Of a stretch of DNA of 64,000 nucleotides, positions 39,907 through 49,260 are shown in pieces (positions within the stretch are counted from its first letter, which is position 1; each line of letters starts with the position of its first letter). The notes beneath the pieces were generated by a model that ran no database searches, had not been told where the DNA came from, and worked only from the letters and a program-made list of their open reading frames with translations. The translations under genes were made by a program, and so were the position numbers. Origin of the DNA: Ignavibacteria bacterium (GTDB lineage Bacteria > Bacteroidota > Ignavibacteria > Tepidaquicellales > OLB5); assembly GCA_019912545.1 (NCBI GenBank), contig JAIOIK010000128.1, forward strand, positions 1 through 64,000, given 5' to 3'.

Positions 39907-39930
39907 AGGGGAGGCAAGTATGCCTCCCCT
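39907..39930. repeat. Hairpin AGGGGAGGCA-AGTA-TGCCTCCCCT
   Basis: 10-bp perfect inverted repeat between two + genes. Confidence 0.75.
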
Positions 39931-39939
39931 ATCATTTAA

Positions 39940-40293
39940 ATGACTGATAACTTTAGAAAAATATGCAAAGTTTCAGACCTTCCCAACCGCAGAGGCAGGA
40001 AGTTCACAATTGCAGAAGATACCGATATTGCAGTATTCAAAGTAAACGGCAGAGTTTATGCTGTATCTAACGTTTGCCCGCACAATCATTCCGAGGTAAT
40101 GTATGATGGTTATGTGGATGAGAATTTATTCCTCGCCTGCCCTATCCACGGCTGGCAATTTCATCTGGAATCAGGAACAGTCCCCCCCGAATGCAAAGGG
40201 CTTTCTGCAAAACTTGAGACCTATGAAGTTAAGATTGAAAATGATGAAGTATGGGTTGAAGTTAAAGTTAAGAAAAAGAAATGGTTCAGGTAA
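39940..40293 (+). CDS. Rieske [2Fe-2S] protein (NirD-like ferredoxin)
   Basis: CPHNHSEVMYDGY...CPIHGWQF. Confidence 0.9.
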   Translation: MTDNFRKICKVSDLPNRRGRKFTIAEDTDIAVFKVNGRVYAVSNVCPHNHSEVMYDGYVDENLFLACPIHGWQFHLESGTVPPECKGLSAKLETYEVKIENDEVWVEVKVKKKKWFR

Positions 40294-40296
40294 TTT

Positions 40297-40380
40297 CAAA
40301 TAGTAAATGCCAAATAATAAATAGTAGTTGCAGATAGTTTATTTCATATTTACTATTTACTATTTATTATTTGCTATTTG
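40297..40380. repeat. AT-rich about 30-bp inverted repeat (CAAATAGTAAATGCCAAATAATAAATAGTA / TACTATTTACTATTTATTATTTGCTATTTG)
   Basis: Long imperfect palindrome; encodes the end of the APC gene. Confidence 0.8.
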
Positions 40381-41820
40381 CACAAAAGGCCACATTTTTT
40401 TCCTCCAAGCCCTCCAAAAGTAAATCAAACTTCCGACTACAAGCAGAACTATTGCATATTTGATCTCTTTCTGGAAATTTTGACGAGAAAAAAGCACGTA
40501 AATAAATCCCGAAAATGCCAGAAGAACTGGTAATGGATAGAGCCACATCTTGAACGGACGCGAAGCATTTGGGGACATTAAGCGGAAATACACTACTCCC
40601 ACTGTTTGAGCGAGGAACTGAACCATAAGCCTGATAACCACAAGTGCAGCTATGAGATCCTTAAGTTTTAAGAAACAAAAACAAATTGCTACTCCACCAA
40701 GAACAAGCAATGATACATATGGAAATCTATGTTTCGGATGGACTTTAGAGAAAATCTTGAAATAATCCCCTTCCACTGCAGCAGCGTATGGCACCCTTGA
40801 ATAACCCATGAGAAGTGAAAAGACTGACGCAAAAGCAGTCCACACAACGAGTAATGTAACCAGATTTCCTGCCCATGTTCCGTATATTTTCTGCATGAAT
40901 ACCGATACAATGTACTTCCTTGCGTCAGTTCCGGCGGTTTCGCTCACTTCGCGCCATGGCAGCACTCCTATAATGCTGATATTCATAACAATATACAATC
41001 CGGCAACAGCAAGTATAGAATAGATTATCGCGCGCGGAATATTCCGGGTTGGGTTCTGGACTTCGCCCCCAAAGAAGTTAACATTATAGTATCCCCAATA
41101 GTCGTACAAAGCAATAAGCATTGCAGAACCAAGGCCAAGAAAAAAAGATGAATTTAAAGTGAAAGCGTCTTCCGGAAAATCAAATGCCAATTTAGGATCA
41201 AAACTGAAAATTCCCGAAACAATGATCCACAGAACCGTAACGATAACTCCTACCCACAGAAATTGGGAAAATCTACTTATAACCGAGACTTTTCTATACA
41301 ATAACACTACAGCAATAATTACTGTCGTTATAGCAAGGATCGTTCCGTTATTTCCGGTAAGGCTGGCCTCAAGTGAACCAAGTATTGGAAGCGGTACACT
41401 CAGATCATAATTGAAATATGTTGTGTTGAGTCCGGGGAATATATAGCTTGCATACATTGCAAGTCCAACGCACCCGGAAGCCATAGAAAGGGGCGCGCTG
41501 AAAGTGAGCTGAAAGATAAAAAGAAATGATGCAAGCCGGCCAAATTTATCTTTGCCATAGATCTCCTTTAGGTAGTTGTAGGAGCCGCCCGCATGCGGCA
41601 TTGCTGCGCCAAGTTCAGCCCATACAAGGCCATCACTTAAGCAAATTACTGCTCCTATGATCCATCCAAGCAATGCCTGCGGCCCGCCCATTGCGGCCAG
41701 GATCAAGGGAATAGTTATGAACGGGCCGACCCCGATCATATCTATCATATTTAGCGCGGTAGCGCCTTTAAGGGTAACCCCCCTGACAAGCTGTTTATCT
41801 GCTGTGTTATCCTGTATCAT
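40360..41820 (-). CDS. APC-superfamily amino acid permease
   Basis: 12-TM topology, MIGVGPFITIPLILAAMGGPQALLGW. Confidence 0.88.
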   Translation of the reverse strand: MIQDNTADKQLVRGVTLKGATALNMIDMIGVGPFITIPLILAAMGGPQALLGWIIGAVICLSDGLVWAELGAAMPHAGGSYNYLKEIYGKDKFGRLASFLFIFQLTFSAPLSMASGCVGLAMYASYIFPGLNTTYFNYDLSVPLPILGSLEASLTGNNGTILAITTVIIAVVLLYRKVSVISRFSQFLWVGVIVTVLWIIVSGIFSFDPKLAFDFPEDAFTLNSSFFLGLGSAMLIALYDYWGYYNVNFFGGEVQNPTRNIPRAIIYSILAVAGLYIVMNISIIGVLPWREVSETAGTDARKYIVSVFMQKIYGTWAGNLVTLLVVWTAFASVFSLLMGYSRVPYAAAVEGDYFKIFSKVHPKHRFPYVSLLVLGGVAICFCFLKLKDLIAALVVIRLMVQFLAQTVGVVYFRLMSPNASRPFKMWLYPLPVLLAFSGFIYVLFSRQNFQKEIKYAIVLLVVGSLIYFWRAWRKKMWPFVQIANNK

Positions 41821-41907
41821 TTCTCTATTATTAGCGGCTAAGATAAGAGAAAAGATTTAATAGTTTAATGTAAAAGAAAAACCATTCATTGCCGCCATTA
41901 GTAAGAG

Positions 41908-42030
41908 AAGAGGCTGTCTCAAAACCAGTGGAACAGACATTCCTGTCTGTCGAAAACCTCGTTTATGTTTAACGATCACAGACAAGAATGTCTGTGCCAC
42001 CGAAAAATGGTACTTTTGAGACAGCCTCTT
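41908..42030. repeat. Long inverted-repeat element with two inverted GTGG-headed palindromes
   Basis: 17-bp perfect outer arms; inner copies at 41928-41951 (+) and 41977-42000 (-). Confidence 0.85.
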
Positions 42031-42063
42031 TTTCGAGAAAATCCTGACACAAATGTTTAACCG

Positions 42064-44565
42064 CTATTTCAAGAAAACCATTTTTTTGAAATCGGAGTAT
42101 TTATTATCGACGGTAAGTTTGTAGAAGTATATCCCGCTTGCTATGTTTTCAGCTTTGAAATCGACCTCATATACGCCCGGTTTCTGTATTGCATCAACAA
42201 GTACAGCAACCTGTCTTCCGGTAATATCAAATACATACATCTTCACGCTATGGGAAGAATTAGAAGTGAAAGGAATTGAATATTTGATCTTTGTTTCCGG
42301 GTTGAATGGATTGGGATAGTTCTGTGATAAGCTGAAACGGTCTGCAATCGTTGAAATCTGTGTGATACCAAAAACATCGTAATAAGATATACGCGCATTT
42401 GTTTCGACCTCTGCAAGTCCGGCTAGGTTCCACCCGTTTACAACTCCCGTATATGATTTAACAATAACCTTTAGTTCATCTATTTGCGGGAGACCATTTA
42501 TATCAATACTTGTGCCATCCTGACTTATAGGGCCGGTTGAAGTCACATGCGCCATTTCGTTGCCTTCAAAGTAACAGAATATTTCGCAGTCATTAACCTG
42601 GATATTTGTATTCGATAAAGGATTAGGGCGGATATTATAGAGAACTACTCTTCTTATATCTGTTGGCACGATCCATTTTAGAACTACGAACTCATTTGCA
42701 GTCCCGTTTGCTATCCAGTTAACGTGCATAGAATCGTTTCTGGCTTTGCGGTCAACAACTTTCGTGCCGGGGTACTGCGTAGAATCATTAATGAACTTAA
42801 ATGAACTCTGTGTCACATTTGCCGATGTTGAAGTATTGAAGAATGCAGCCTCTGATATTGTTGGAGGGACAGGGATATCAGTATGCCCTGCGTGACAGCC
42901 AACACACTTTGTACCGGTGCCCACCTGCCCGAAGTTCATGCCTATTACATGAGCCACCTGGCCTTTTGATCCAACCAAAACTTTTCCTGAACTATCCACA
43001 ACCTGCTCAAACATAGAAACATTTGCAGGCGCGTGTTCAAAAGCAATTTGTCCAGTGTGCGTGATAAGCTGAGTTGATAGAAAAAGTGGTGTATCAAGCC
43101 CAAGAGAGTCCATTCTTTGGAAATTAAGGAAGAACTTGATCTTTGGAAATCTTGATATCGGAGGAGCATCTTCCATAACTTCATCAACATCTCCGTTAAC
43201 GAACATATTAACGCAATCAAATCTAAACCCTCCATCCTGAAACCAGGTATTAGGGTCAGCAGTTGGTGGAAGATCACTAGGGAAGGCCAAAATAGCATCA
43301 ATCAATATGGGAGGAACTGGTTTTGGCAGAAGTACCTCTGCATTAAGCTCAAGCTTTCCTGCAATATCAAAATATGGCTGAAGCCCTGATCCGTTTATAT
43401 CAACAGTATATAGTGCATAATCCTGATTCTCAACTTGTGTTACATATGAGATAAGGATTTTTCCATTCGGCAATTCAACGGGATCGGTAGCATACGGCGG
43501 CTGCATTGTACCTGTTGAAGGCGGATTTGTAATATAAAGCTGCATTGAATTTGGGTTAACACCGGCAATATAGTTTGGATATCCCATCCCTTTATTGAAC
43601 CACCTGATACCTGAACTGCCTGTAGTATATACCATTGGCGAATGCGGTACAAAAACACTGAGCATCCTGCCATCATTCAGTATATAGGGTTTATAATTAT
43701 TTTGACCTGGCCGGTTATCTCCCGTGCCTGCGTACATAACAAGTCCTTCGCCGTCGGGAGTGATCTTTGCAGCAGACCAAACATTTGCAGCATCGTTTTT
43801 AACAGCTAGAGCAGAATCCCTTGTGAGTCCGCTGGAAGTAATAAGCGAAGGGTGATCAATATTCAGCCACCACCTGCTGTAAACTACCTTCCCGCTAACG
43901 GGGTCAATAGTGGGTTCATCTGCCCCATTCCGTTCTGTGGTAATACGATGCAGATTACTTCCTGTCGTATCAATTACAAACAGATTAGTCGCATTTTTTC
44001 CGCCATACTGGGATAGCGAAGGATAGCGGGTACTTGAAAAACATATTCGTCCATCGGGCAAATAGCAAGGATCAATATCATCATACTTAACAAATTTATA
44101 TGCGATCGTGCCAAACTGAGCCAGACTTATATTCCTGTTTGAATAAGTAACCTTCTTGAAACCGGTGCCGTCTGCTCTTATCTCGTAAAGTCTCCATGAG
44201 CTATCCCTGTGTTCTATTCCGGCAAATACTATCTTTGAGGCATTCCAATAGACATTCGGATCAGAAACATCAATCAGTGTTATTCCCGAAAAATTCATAG
44301 TACTGTCAACTAGCGTTCTAATTGTCGCATTAGCTTCCCTTACCAGAAGCCTGCCTCCAACAACTGCAGTCCTCGAAAACGGCCCCATTCCGGGAAGAAG
44401 ACCTGCCGGCGGATAATAAATGCTTCCGCCCTGAGTCATATTCCGGGATACAAAAACAATTGGATAAGTTTGTGATAAGAGCGCAGAATTTTGAAATATA
44501 AATAAAAAGCCCAATATCATTATTGATGCTGATACCGGGCGTAATGTTCTAAAGATCAAATTCAT
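42064..44565 (-). CDS. TolB/hydrazine-synthase-alpha-like propeller protein with CxxCH motif and T9SS sorting domain
   Basis: LPDGRICFSSTRYPSLSQYGG, KCVGCHAGHTDIP, SLSQNYPNPFNPETKIKYSIP...DFKKMVFLK. Confidence 0.72.
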   Translation of the reverse strand: MNLIFRTLRPVSASIMILGFLFIFQNSALLSQTYPIVFVSRNMTQGGSIYYPPAGLLPGMGPFSRTAVVGGRLLVREANATIRTLVDSTMNFSGITLIDVSDPNVYWNASKIVFAGIEHRDSSWRLYEIRADGTGFKKVTYSNRNISLAQFGTIAYKFVKYDDIDPCYLPDGRICFSSTRYPSLSQYGGKNATNLFVIDTTGSNLHRITTERNGADEPTIDPVSGKVVYSRWWLNIDHPSLITSSGLTRDSALAVKNDAANVWSAAKITPDGEGLVMYAGTGDNRPGQNNYKPYILNDGRMLSVFVPHSPMVYTTGSSGIRWFNKGMGYPNYIAGVNPNSMQLYITNPPSTGTMQPPYATDPVELPNGKILISYVTQVENQDYALYTVDINGSGLQPYFDIAGKLELNAEVLLPKPVPPILIDAILAFPSDLPPTADPNTWFQDGGFRFDCVNMFVNGDVDEVMEDAPPISRFPKIKFFLNFQRMDSLGLDTPLFLSTQLITHTGQIAFEHAPANVSMFEQVVDSSGKVLVGSKGQVAHVIGMNFGQVGTGTKCVGCHAGHTDIPVPPTISEAAFFNTSTSANVTQSSFKFINDSTQYPGTKVVDRKARNDSMHVNWIANGTANEFVVLKWIVPTDIRRVVLYNIRPNPLSNTNIQVNDCEIFCYFEGNEMAHVTSTGPISQDGTSIDINGLPQIDELKVIVKSYTGVVNGWNLAGLAEVETNARISYYDVFGITQISTIADRFSLSQNYPNPFNPETKIKYSIPFTSNSSHSVKMYVFDITGRQVAVLVDAIQKPGVYEVDFKAENIASGIYFYKLTVDNKYSDFKKMVFLK

Positions 44566-44579
44566 TTGCTAAAATGGAG

Positions 44580-45083
44580 TTATTTATATGTAATAACCAC
44601 CGATGAATTATTCTTGTCCTTATCCCACGCAAGCATTATGCTAACATCACGTTTATCTTTTGTCCACATACTCAAACCACCATCTTCACTCATCATTTCA
44701 CCATCGCTCTTTTTGAAACCGGCTTTATCAACACCTTCGGAAAATGCCGCAAGAATAACTTTTGGCTTATCAGTAGATTCAAAAGTAACTACAGTACCTT
44801 CTGATGTATTCAAAGAACCGAGGCATTTAGAATTAGCAGGTTGTGGTATATCTGCCGGGTAATCTGCCGGCAAGCCTTCTTTGATCCCAAGTTCATTTGG
44901 TTTACCCTCGGTATTTGTGCTTGTTTTATTATCACCGGCAACCTGGTTTTTGTTCTTATCAACCTGCGAGATCGAGTCTTTTTTCTTATCGCCTTCGGTC
45001 TTTTGTTCCTGCTTGGTGCAGCCTGTAAGTACGATCAAAACTGCGGCAAATACTGCTGTAAATAAATTTATTTTTGTTTTCAT
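44580..45083 (-). CDS. Hypothetical lipoprotein
   Basis: Lipobox-like VLTGC; acidic/Lys-rich linker. Confidence 0.65.
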   Translation of the reverse strand: MKTKINLFTAVFAAVLIVLTGCTKQEQKTEGDKKKDSISQVDKNKNQVAGDNKTSTNTEGKPNELGIKEGLPADYPADIPQPANSKCLGSLNTSEGTVVTFESTDKPKVILAAFSEGVDKAGFKKSDGEMMSEDGGLSMWTKDKRDVSIMLAWDKDKNNSSVVITYK

Positions 45084-45108
45084 CCTTTAGAATTATGATT
45101 TATTATGG

Positions 45109-45702
45109 TTAGTTATTACATATTACTGCTTCAAATTTTCCTGCAATCCAGCTTTTGGAGTTATCATTGAAAAACATAGCAATTTTTCCTTTTGCAGTTT
45201 TATCGGAGATGCTTTCTAGTTCAAGTGAGCAATTCCAGTCAACTGCGGATTTATTACCGGCAGATTTGTAGAATGCCTGGTATGTATCAGGGCTGTCAGT
45301 AAACTTAACTTTGCCCCAGTTTCCCTGCTTTATCTCGCCGCCTTTTTTGAGTAATGTAAACCCCTCAAAATTTTCTATGAATCCGCAATTTTGAGCAGGC
45401 TTCACTAAAGAGAAATTTATTACATTATCATTAGAGCCGCGCCACTTTTCGAAATTAACATAAGCTATCTGAACTTCTTTTCCGTTAATCATCCCTCTAA
45501 TGGCATAATCAGGGATAGAAATTCCTGAGAGATCTTCACTCCAGCCAAACTCCTTTTTTTGAGTTTGATCCTGCTTCACTTCATCAGATCTCTTACCACA
45601 TGAAACAAATGCAAATACAAATACAATAAATACCGGAAATACTACTTTTCTTTTCAATATAAATTTAACTGGATTAATAATAGTGTTAATTATTACTTGC
45701 AA
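45109..45702 (-). CDS. Hypothetical lipoprotein
   Basis: FAFVSCGKRSDEV lipobox-like N-terminus. Confidence 0.65.
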   Translation of the reverse strand: MQVIINTIINPVKFILKRKVVFPVFIVFVFAFVSCGKRSDEVKQDQTQKKEFGWSEDLSGISIPDYAIRGMINGKEVQIAYVNFEKWRGSNDNVINFSLVKPAQNCGFIENFEGFTLLKKGGEIKQGNWGKVKFTDSPDTYQAFYKSAGNKSAVDWNCSLELESISDKTAKGKIAMFFNDNSKSWIAGKFEAVICNN

Positions 45703-46460
45703 TACTTATTAAACCTGTCGTTTATTCTGCCCCAGTTCAATCCATTCAGGAAGTTATCGATATACTTTGCTCTTGCCGGCCCGTCTTTGTGATAGTAGGC
45801 ATGTTCAAAAACATCACAGGCAACAAGCGGAACGCCGCCCCAGATCGCGCCGTACTGATGCTCATCAACGAGAACATTGATCAATCTGCCGGAATAAAGC
45901 CTATCAAAAACAAGCAATCCCCATCCGCTTAACTTTGCAGCAACTGAACATGCTTTGAATTCAGCTTTCCAGTTATCAAATGAGCCAAAATTATCTTCAA
46001 TGGATTTTTTAGCATCCGGTCCTTTTGAAATATCACCATCTCCGCCCATGTTATCCCAATAAACATCGTGCAGGTACGCGCCCGAGTGATTCCATGTGAA
46101 GCGCCTTTTAAGCTCTCCGATATCGCTCCAGTTGCCGTTTGCTTTGGTCAGGTCAGCTGATTCGAGTTCTTTTTCAATATTGTTCAGGAAAGTAACATAT
46201 CCTTTGTGGTGGGTGTTATAATGCCAGTCAGTTGTTTCGGCATCAACTACATCCCTCAGAAGCGATTTTGCTTCCTCATCCGAGTATGGACGCGGATTAA
46301 ATTTCCATTCGTAAGCCATTTTATTAAAACCTCCTTTAGGTTTCAGGGATTTATCCCCGTGTATATTTATATTCAGAATATTCAATTGAAGCGGTACACC
46401 AAGCCAAAGCGCACCAAGCGCAGAAGTTTTCAGGAATGTTCTCCTGCTTCTTCCGGGCAT
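45693..46460 (-). CDS. Fe/Mn superoxide dismutase with Tat-type N-terminus and possible internal start at 46319
   Basis: NHSGAYLHDVYWDNMGGDG, VDEHQYGAIWGGVPLVACDVFEHAYYHKDGPARAKYIDNF; N-terminal RSRRTFLKTSALGALWLG. Confidence 0.85.
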   Translation of the reverse strand: MPGRSRRTFLKTSALGALWLGVPLQLNILNINIHGDKSLKPKGGFNKMAYEWKFNPRPYSDEEAKSLLRDVVDAETTDWHYNTHHKGYVTFLNNIEKELESADLTKANGNWSDIGELKRRFTWNHSGAYLHDVYWDNMGGDGDISKGPDAKKSIEDNFGSFDNWKAEFKACSVAAKLSGWGLLVFDRLYSGRLINVLVDEHQYGAIWGGVPLVACDVFEHAYYHKDGPARAKYIDNFLNGLNWGRINDRFNKYCK

Positions 46461-46461
46461 G

Positions 46462-46830
46462 TTACACTCCGAATGAGCTTCCGCAGCCGCAGGTTTTCTT
46501 GGCTGAGGGATTGTTAAAAGTAAATCCTTTGCCGGTCAAGCCATCAGTATAATCAACAGTTGTGCCGTTTAAGTACAAAATACTCTTCCAGTCAACTGCC
46601 ACTTTGACCTCATCAAATTCGAGGATCTTATCAGTATCTTTTACCTCAGCATCAAAACCAAGGGTATAAGAAAGTCCTGAACAGCCCCCGCCTTTCACGC
46701 CAATTCTAAGCACATAATCATCAGGAATAGTATTTTCTGATTTGATCTTTTTTACTTCATTTACAGCTTTAGAAGTTAATGCAATGCCCTCTTTTACTTC
46801 ATGCATAACTGCTGTTTTTAAATCTTCCAT
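46462..46830 (-). CDS. Iron-sulfur cluster assembly accessory protein (HesB/IscA/ErpA family)
   Basis: VKGGGCSGLSYTLGFD...CGCGSSFGV. Confidence 0.92.
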   Translation of the reverse strand: MEDLKTAVMHEVKEGIALTSKAVNEVKKIKSENTIPDDYVLRIGVKGGGCSGLSYTLGFDAEVKDTDKILEFDEVKVAVDWKSILYLNGTTVDYTDGLTGKGFTFNNPSAKKTCGCGSSFGV

Positions 46831-46862
46831 AAAATATTATATTTTAGAATTACAAAATTACT

Positions 46863-47621
46863 TTATTTAAAGAAAACATTCATACCCATAAAAAGAGACC
46901 AGTAAACAACCCGCCTGTTAGATTTCAATCCATTTGTAGTGCTTGCTTCATCCCTGAAAACTATGACGTGATCGTCAACCGGAGTTACTTCTGCTGTTTG
47001 TTTACTCCACAGGTTATCATAAGTATAACTGTAACCCAGAAATAGTGCAATTGTTTTTTTTAACCTGTAATTCAGCTTAATACCTGCAGAGTAACCATAC
47101 CTTGGAATAACTTTGAAGAAACTGAGACCTGCCTTATGAAAAGTTTCTCCGCCTAGCAAATTAAGCCTCAGCAATCCGAATATTCCGGGGTAAAACTTTT
47201 TCTCATGCCCCAATGGATTAATCTCAGAGCCGATCCCTGCTGAAAATGTTTGTACACGCACCCCAATATCATAGCCCTCACCGCCAGGATAAATCCCATA
47301 CAAAATATTATATCCCAGGTTCAACAGCACCTTAACATATCCCTTTCTGAACAGGCTATACTTCAGATATGTTTGAACAGTATAACCGGTGTTTGTCCCC
47401 AGATTTGGTGAAGTAAGAATACTTTCTCCGGCAACAAAGATCCTGTCATAAGTACTGTTAATTGTTACATTGTCTCCATAAGCTTCTAACATCGGCCTTG
47501 AGTATCCGACATGGAAGCTTAACTCAAACCTGCTTAATGCCGTAGAATCCTTTTTAGCCTGTGCAGAAATTAATACCGGAAACAACAGGATCAATATGAA
47601 AAAGAACTTAAACTTCGGCAT
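46863..47621 (-). CDS. Hypothetical outer membrane beta-barrel protein
   Basis: Signal peptide and alternating strands ending in aromatic F-F-K; overlaps the iscS 3' end. Confidence 0.65.
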   Translation of the reverse strand: MPKFKFFFILILLFPVLISAQAKKDSTALSRFELSFHVGYSRPMLEAYGDNVTINSTYDRIFVAGESILTSPNLGTNTGYTVQTYLKYSLFRKGYVKVLLNLGYNILYGIYPGGEGYDIGVRVQTFSAGIGSEINPLGHEKKFYPGIFGLLRLNLLGGETFHKAGLSFFKVIPRYGYSAGIKLNYRLKKTIALFLGYSYTYDNLWSKQTAEVTPVDDHVIVFRDEASTTNGLKSNRRVVYWSLFMGMNVFFK

Positions 47622-48798
47622 ATTCTCCTTTTTCACTTTTCAGGGAAATCTGCCTCAGGAAATTTACTTTTTCAATAACCTTATTAATAGTGTAAATTAT
47701 CTCTTCTTCATTATTAAATCTCCCGATTCCGAATCTTATTGCCGAGTGTTTCAAATCTTCATCAATATTAATAGCTTTTAACACATGTGAAGTTTCACCT
47801 GTTTCGCTAGAACATGCACTGCCGGTTGAAACTGCAACTTCTTTCATTGCGAGTATAAGTGAATCTGAATTTATGCCTTCAAAGCTTAAATTCAGATTAT
47901 TTGCAATGCGCCTCTTGGGGTGTCCGTTTAATTTAACCCCATTTAACCCTGTAATAATTCCATTATAAAGCATGTTTTTCAATGAATTTATACGATTTGT
48001 TTCTGCGATCAATTCAGACTTTGCAATTTCGCACGCTTTTCCGAAACCCGCAATACCCGGAACGTTCAGTGTGCCTGCACGAAGTCCCCGTTCCTGCAAA
48101 CCTCCATCGATCTGAGGCGCAATCCTGATCTTGGGAATTCTGGATTTCATGTACAATGCTCCAACTCCCTTTGGCCCGTATATCTTGTGAGATGAAAAGC
48201 TGAGTAGGTCAATCCTATCACTCAGAACATCAACAGGTATCTTTCCAACAGCCTGAGTTGCATCTGTATGGAATAAAATATGTTTACTTTTGCAGATCTT
48301 TCCAATTTCGCTTAAAGGCTGAATTGTTCCGATCTCATTATTTGCATACATTACCGAAACAAGAATTGTCCGCTCTGTAACACTGTTCTTAATATCATTA
48401 GGATTCACAATTCCAAAATTATCGACATCAAGATATGTTACATCAAATCCTTTCTTCTCAAGACTTTTGCAAGAATCAAGCACTGCTTCATGTTCTATTG
48501 TAGTTGTGATTATATGGTTCCCTCTTGAGGAATACATTTCGGCAGCGCCTTTAATGGCAAGGTTAACGGATTCCGTTGCACCGCTTGTGAAAATAATATT
48601 GCGGCTTTCTGCATTTATCAGCCGGGCAACTAGCTTCCTCGAGTTTTCTACAGCTGCATCAGCCTTCCAGCCGAACTCATGCGATTTGCTGGACGGATTA
48701 CCGAAAACTTCTGTAAAAAAAGGGAGCATAAATTCAACCACCTTCGGATCGACAGGAGTCGTAGAATGATTATCCAGGTATATCGGAAATTTTATCAT
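47608..48798 (-). CDS. iscS: Cysteine desulfurase
   Basis: YLDNHSTTPVDPKV, TTTIEHEAVLDSCK, HTDATQAVGKIPVDV, SFSSHKIYGPKGVGALY, STGSACSSET. Confidence 0.9.
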   Translation of the reverse strand: MIKFPIYLDNHSTTPVDPKVVEFMLPFFTEVFGNPSSKSHEFGWKADAAVENSRKLVARLINAESRNIIFTSGATESVNLAIKGAAEMYSSRGNHIITTTIEHEAVLDSCKSLEKKGFDVTYLDVDNFGIVNPNDIKNSVTERTILVSVMYANNEIGTIQPLSEIGKICKSKHILFHTDATQAVGKIPVDVLSDRIDLLSFSSHKIYGPKGVGALYMKSRIPKIRIAPQIDGGLQERGLRAGTLNVPGIAGFGKACEIAKSELIAETNRINSLKNMLYNGIITGLNGVKLNGHPKRRIANNLNLSFEGINSDSLILAMKEVAVSTGSACSSETGETSHVLKAINIDEDLKHSAIRFGIGRFNNEEEIIYTINKVIEKVNFLRQISLKSEKGEYAEV

Positions 48799-48801
48799 AG
48801 A

Positions 48802-49206
48802 TCAGACGATCTCCGAAAGCTTGGTTGTATTAAAATAACTGTTGATCTGCCGCTGTATTTTCTTTAACGGACTGCTTAATATACATGTATCATAAATAGA
48901 ACAGCTCTCAGGATCGGTGTGATTGCCGCAATCAAGGATATAGCTCTCGCCTTCAATTGCATTGAATATTGTGGCAAGGCTAAGTTTCTCCGGTTTTTGT
49001 GATAAGGTATAACCACCGCGGGTACCCTGCATTGAAGTTAATATATTTTCCTTCTTAAGCTTTTGTAATATCTTACTAAGCAGGTCATATGGAATCTTAT
49101 ATGTTTCGGATATCTCTTTGGCAGAGCAAGGCGTTTTTTCGCCCGTCATAGCCATATGCTTAACAGCAATCAATCCGTACTCAACTTTCTTGGATAATTT
49201 GAACAT
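48802..49206 (-). CDS. Rrf2-family transcriptional regulator (IscR-like)
   Basis: LSKKVEYGLIAVKHMA...GTRGGYTLSQ, CX2-spaced cysteine region; adjacent to iscS. Confidence 0.9.
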   Translation of the reverse strand: MFKLSKKVEYGLIAVKHMAMTGEKTPCSAKEISETYKIPYDLLSKILQKLKKENILTSMQGTRGGYTLSQKPEKLSLATIFNAIEGESYILDCGNHTDPESCSIYDTCILSSPLKKIQRQINSYFNTTKLSEIV

Positions 49207-49260
49207 TTTTTATTAGTGCCGGTTCACCGGTTTTGAGTTCAATGCTTAGTTCATGGAAAT

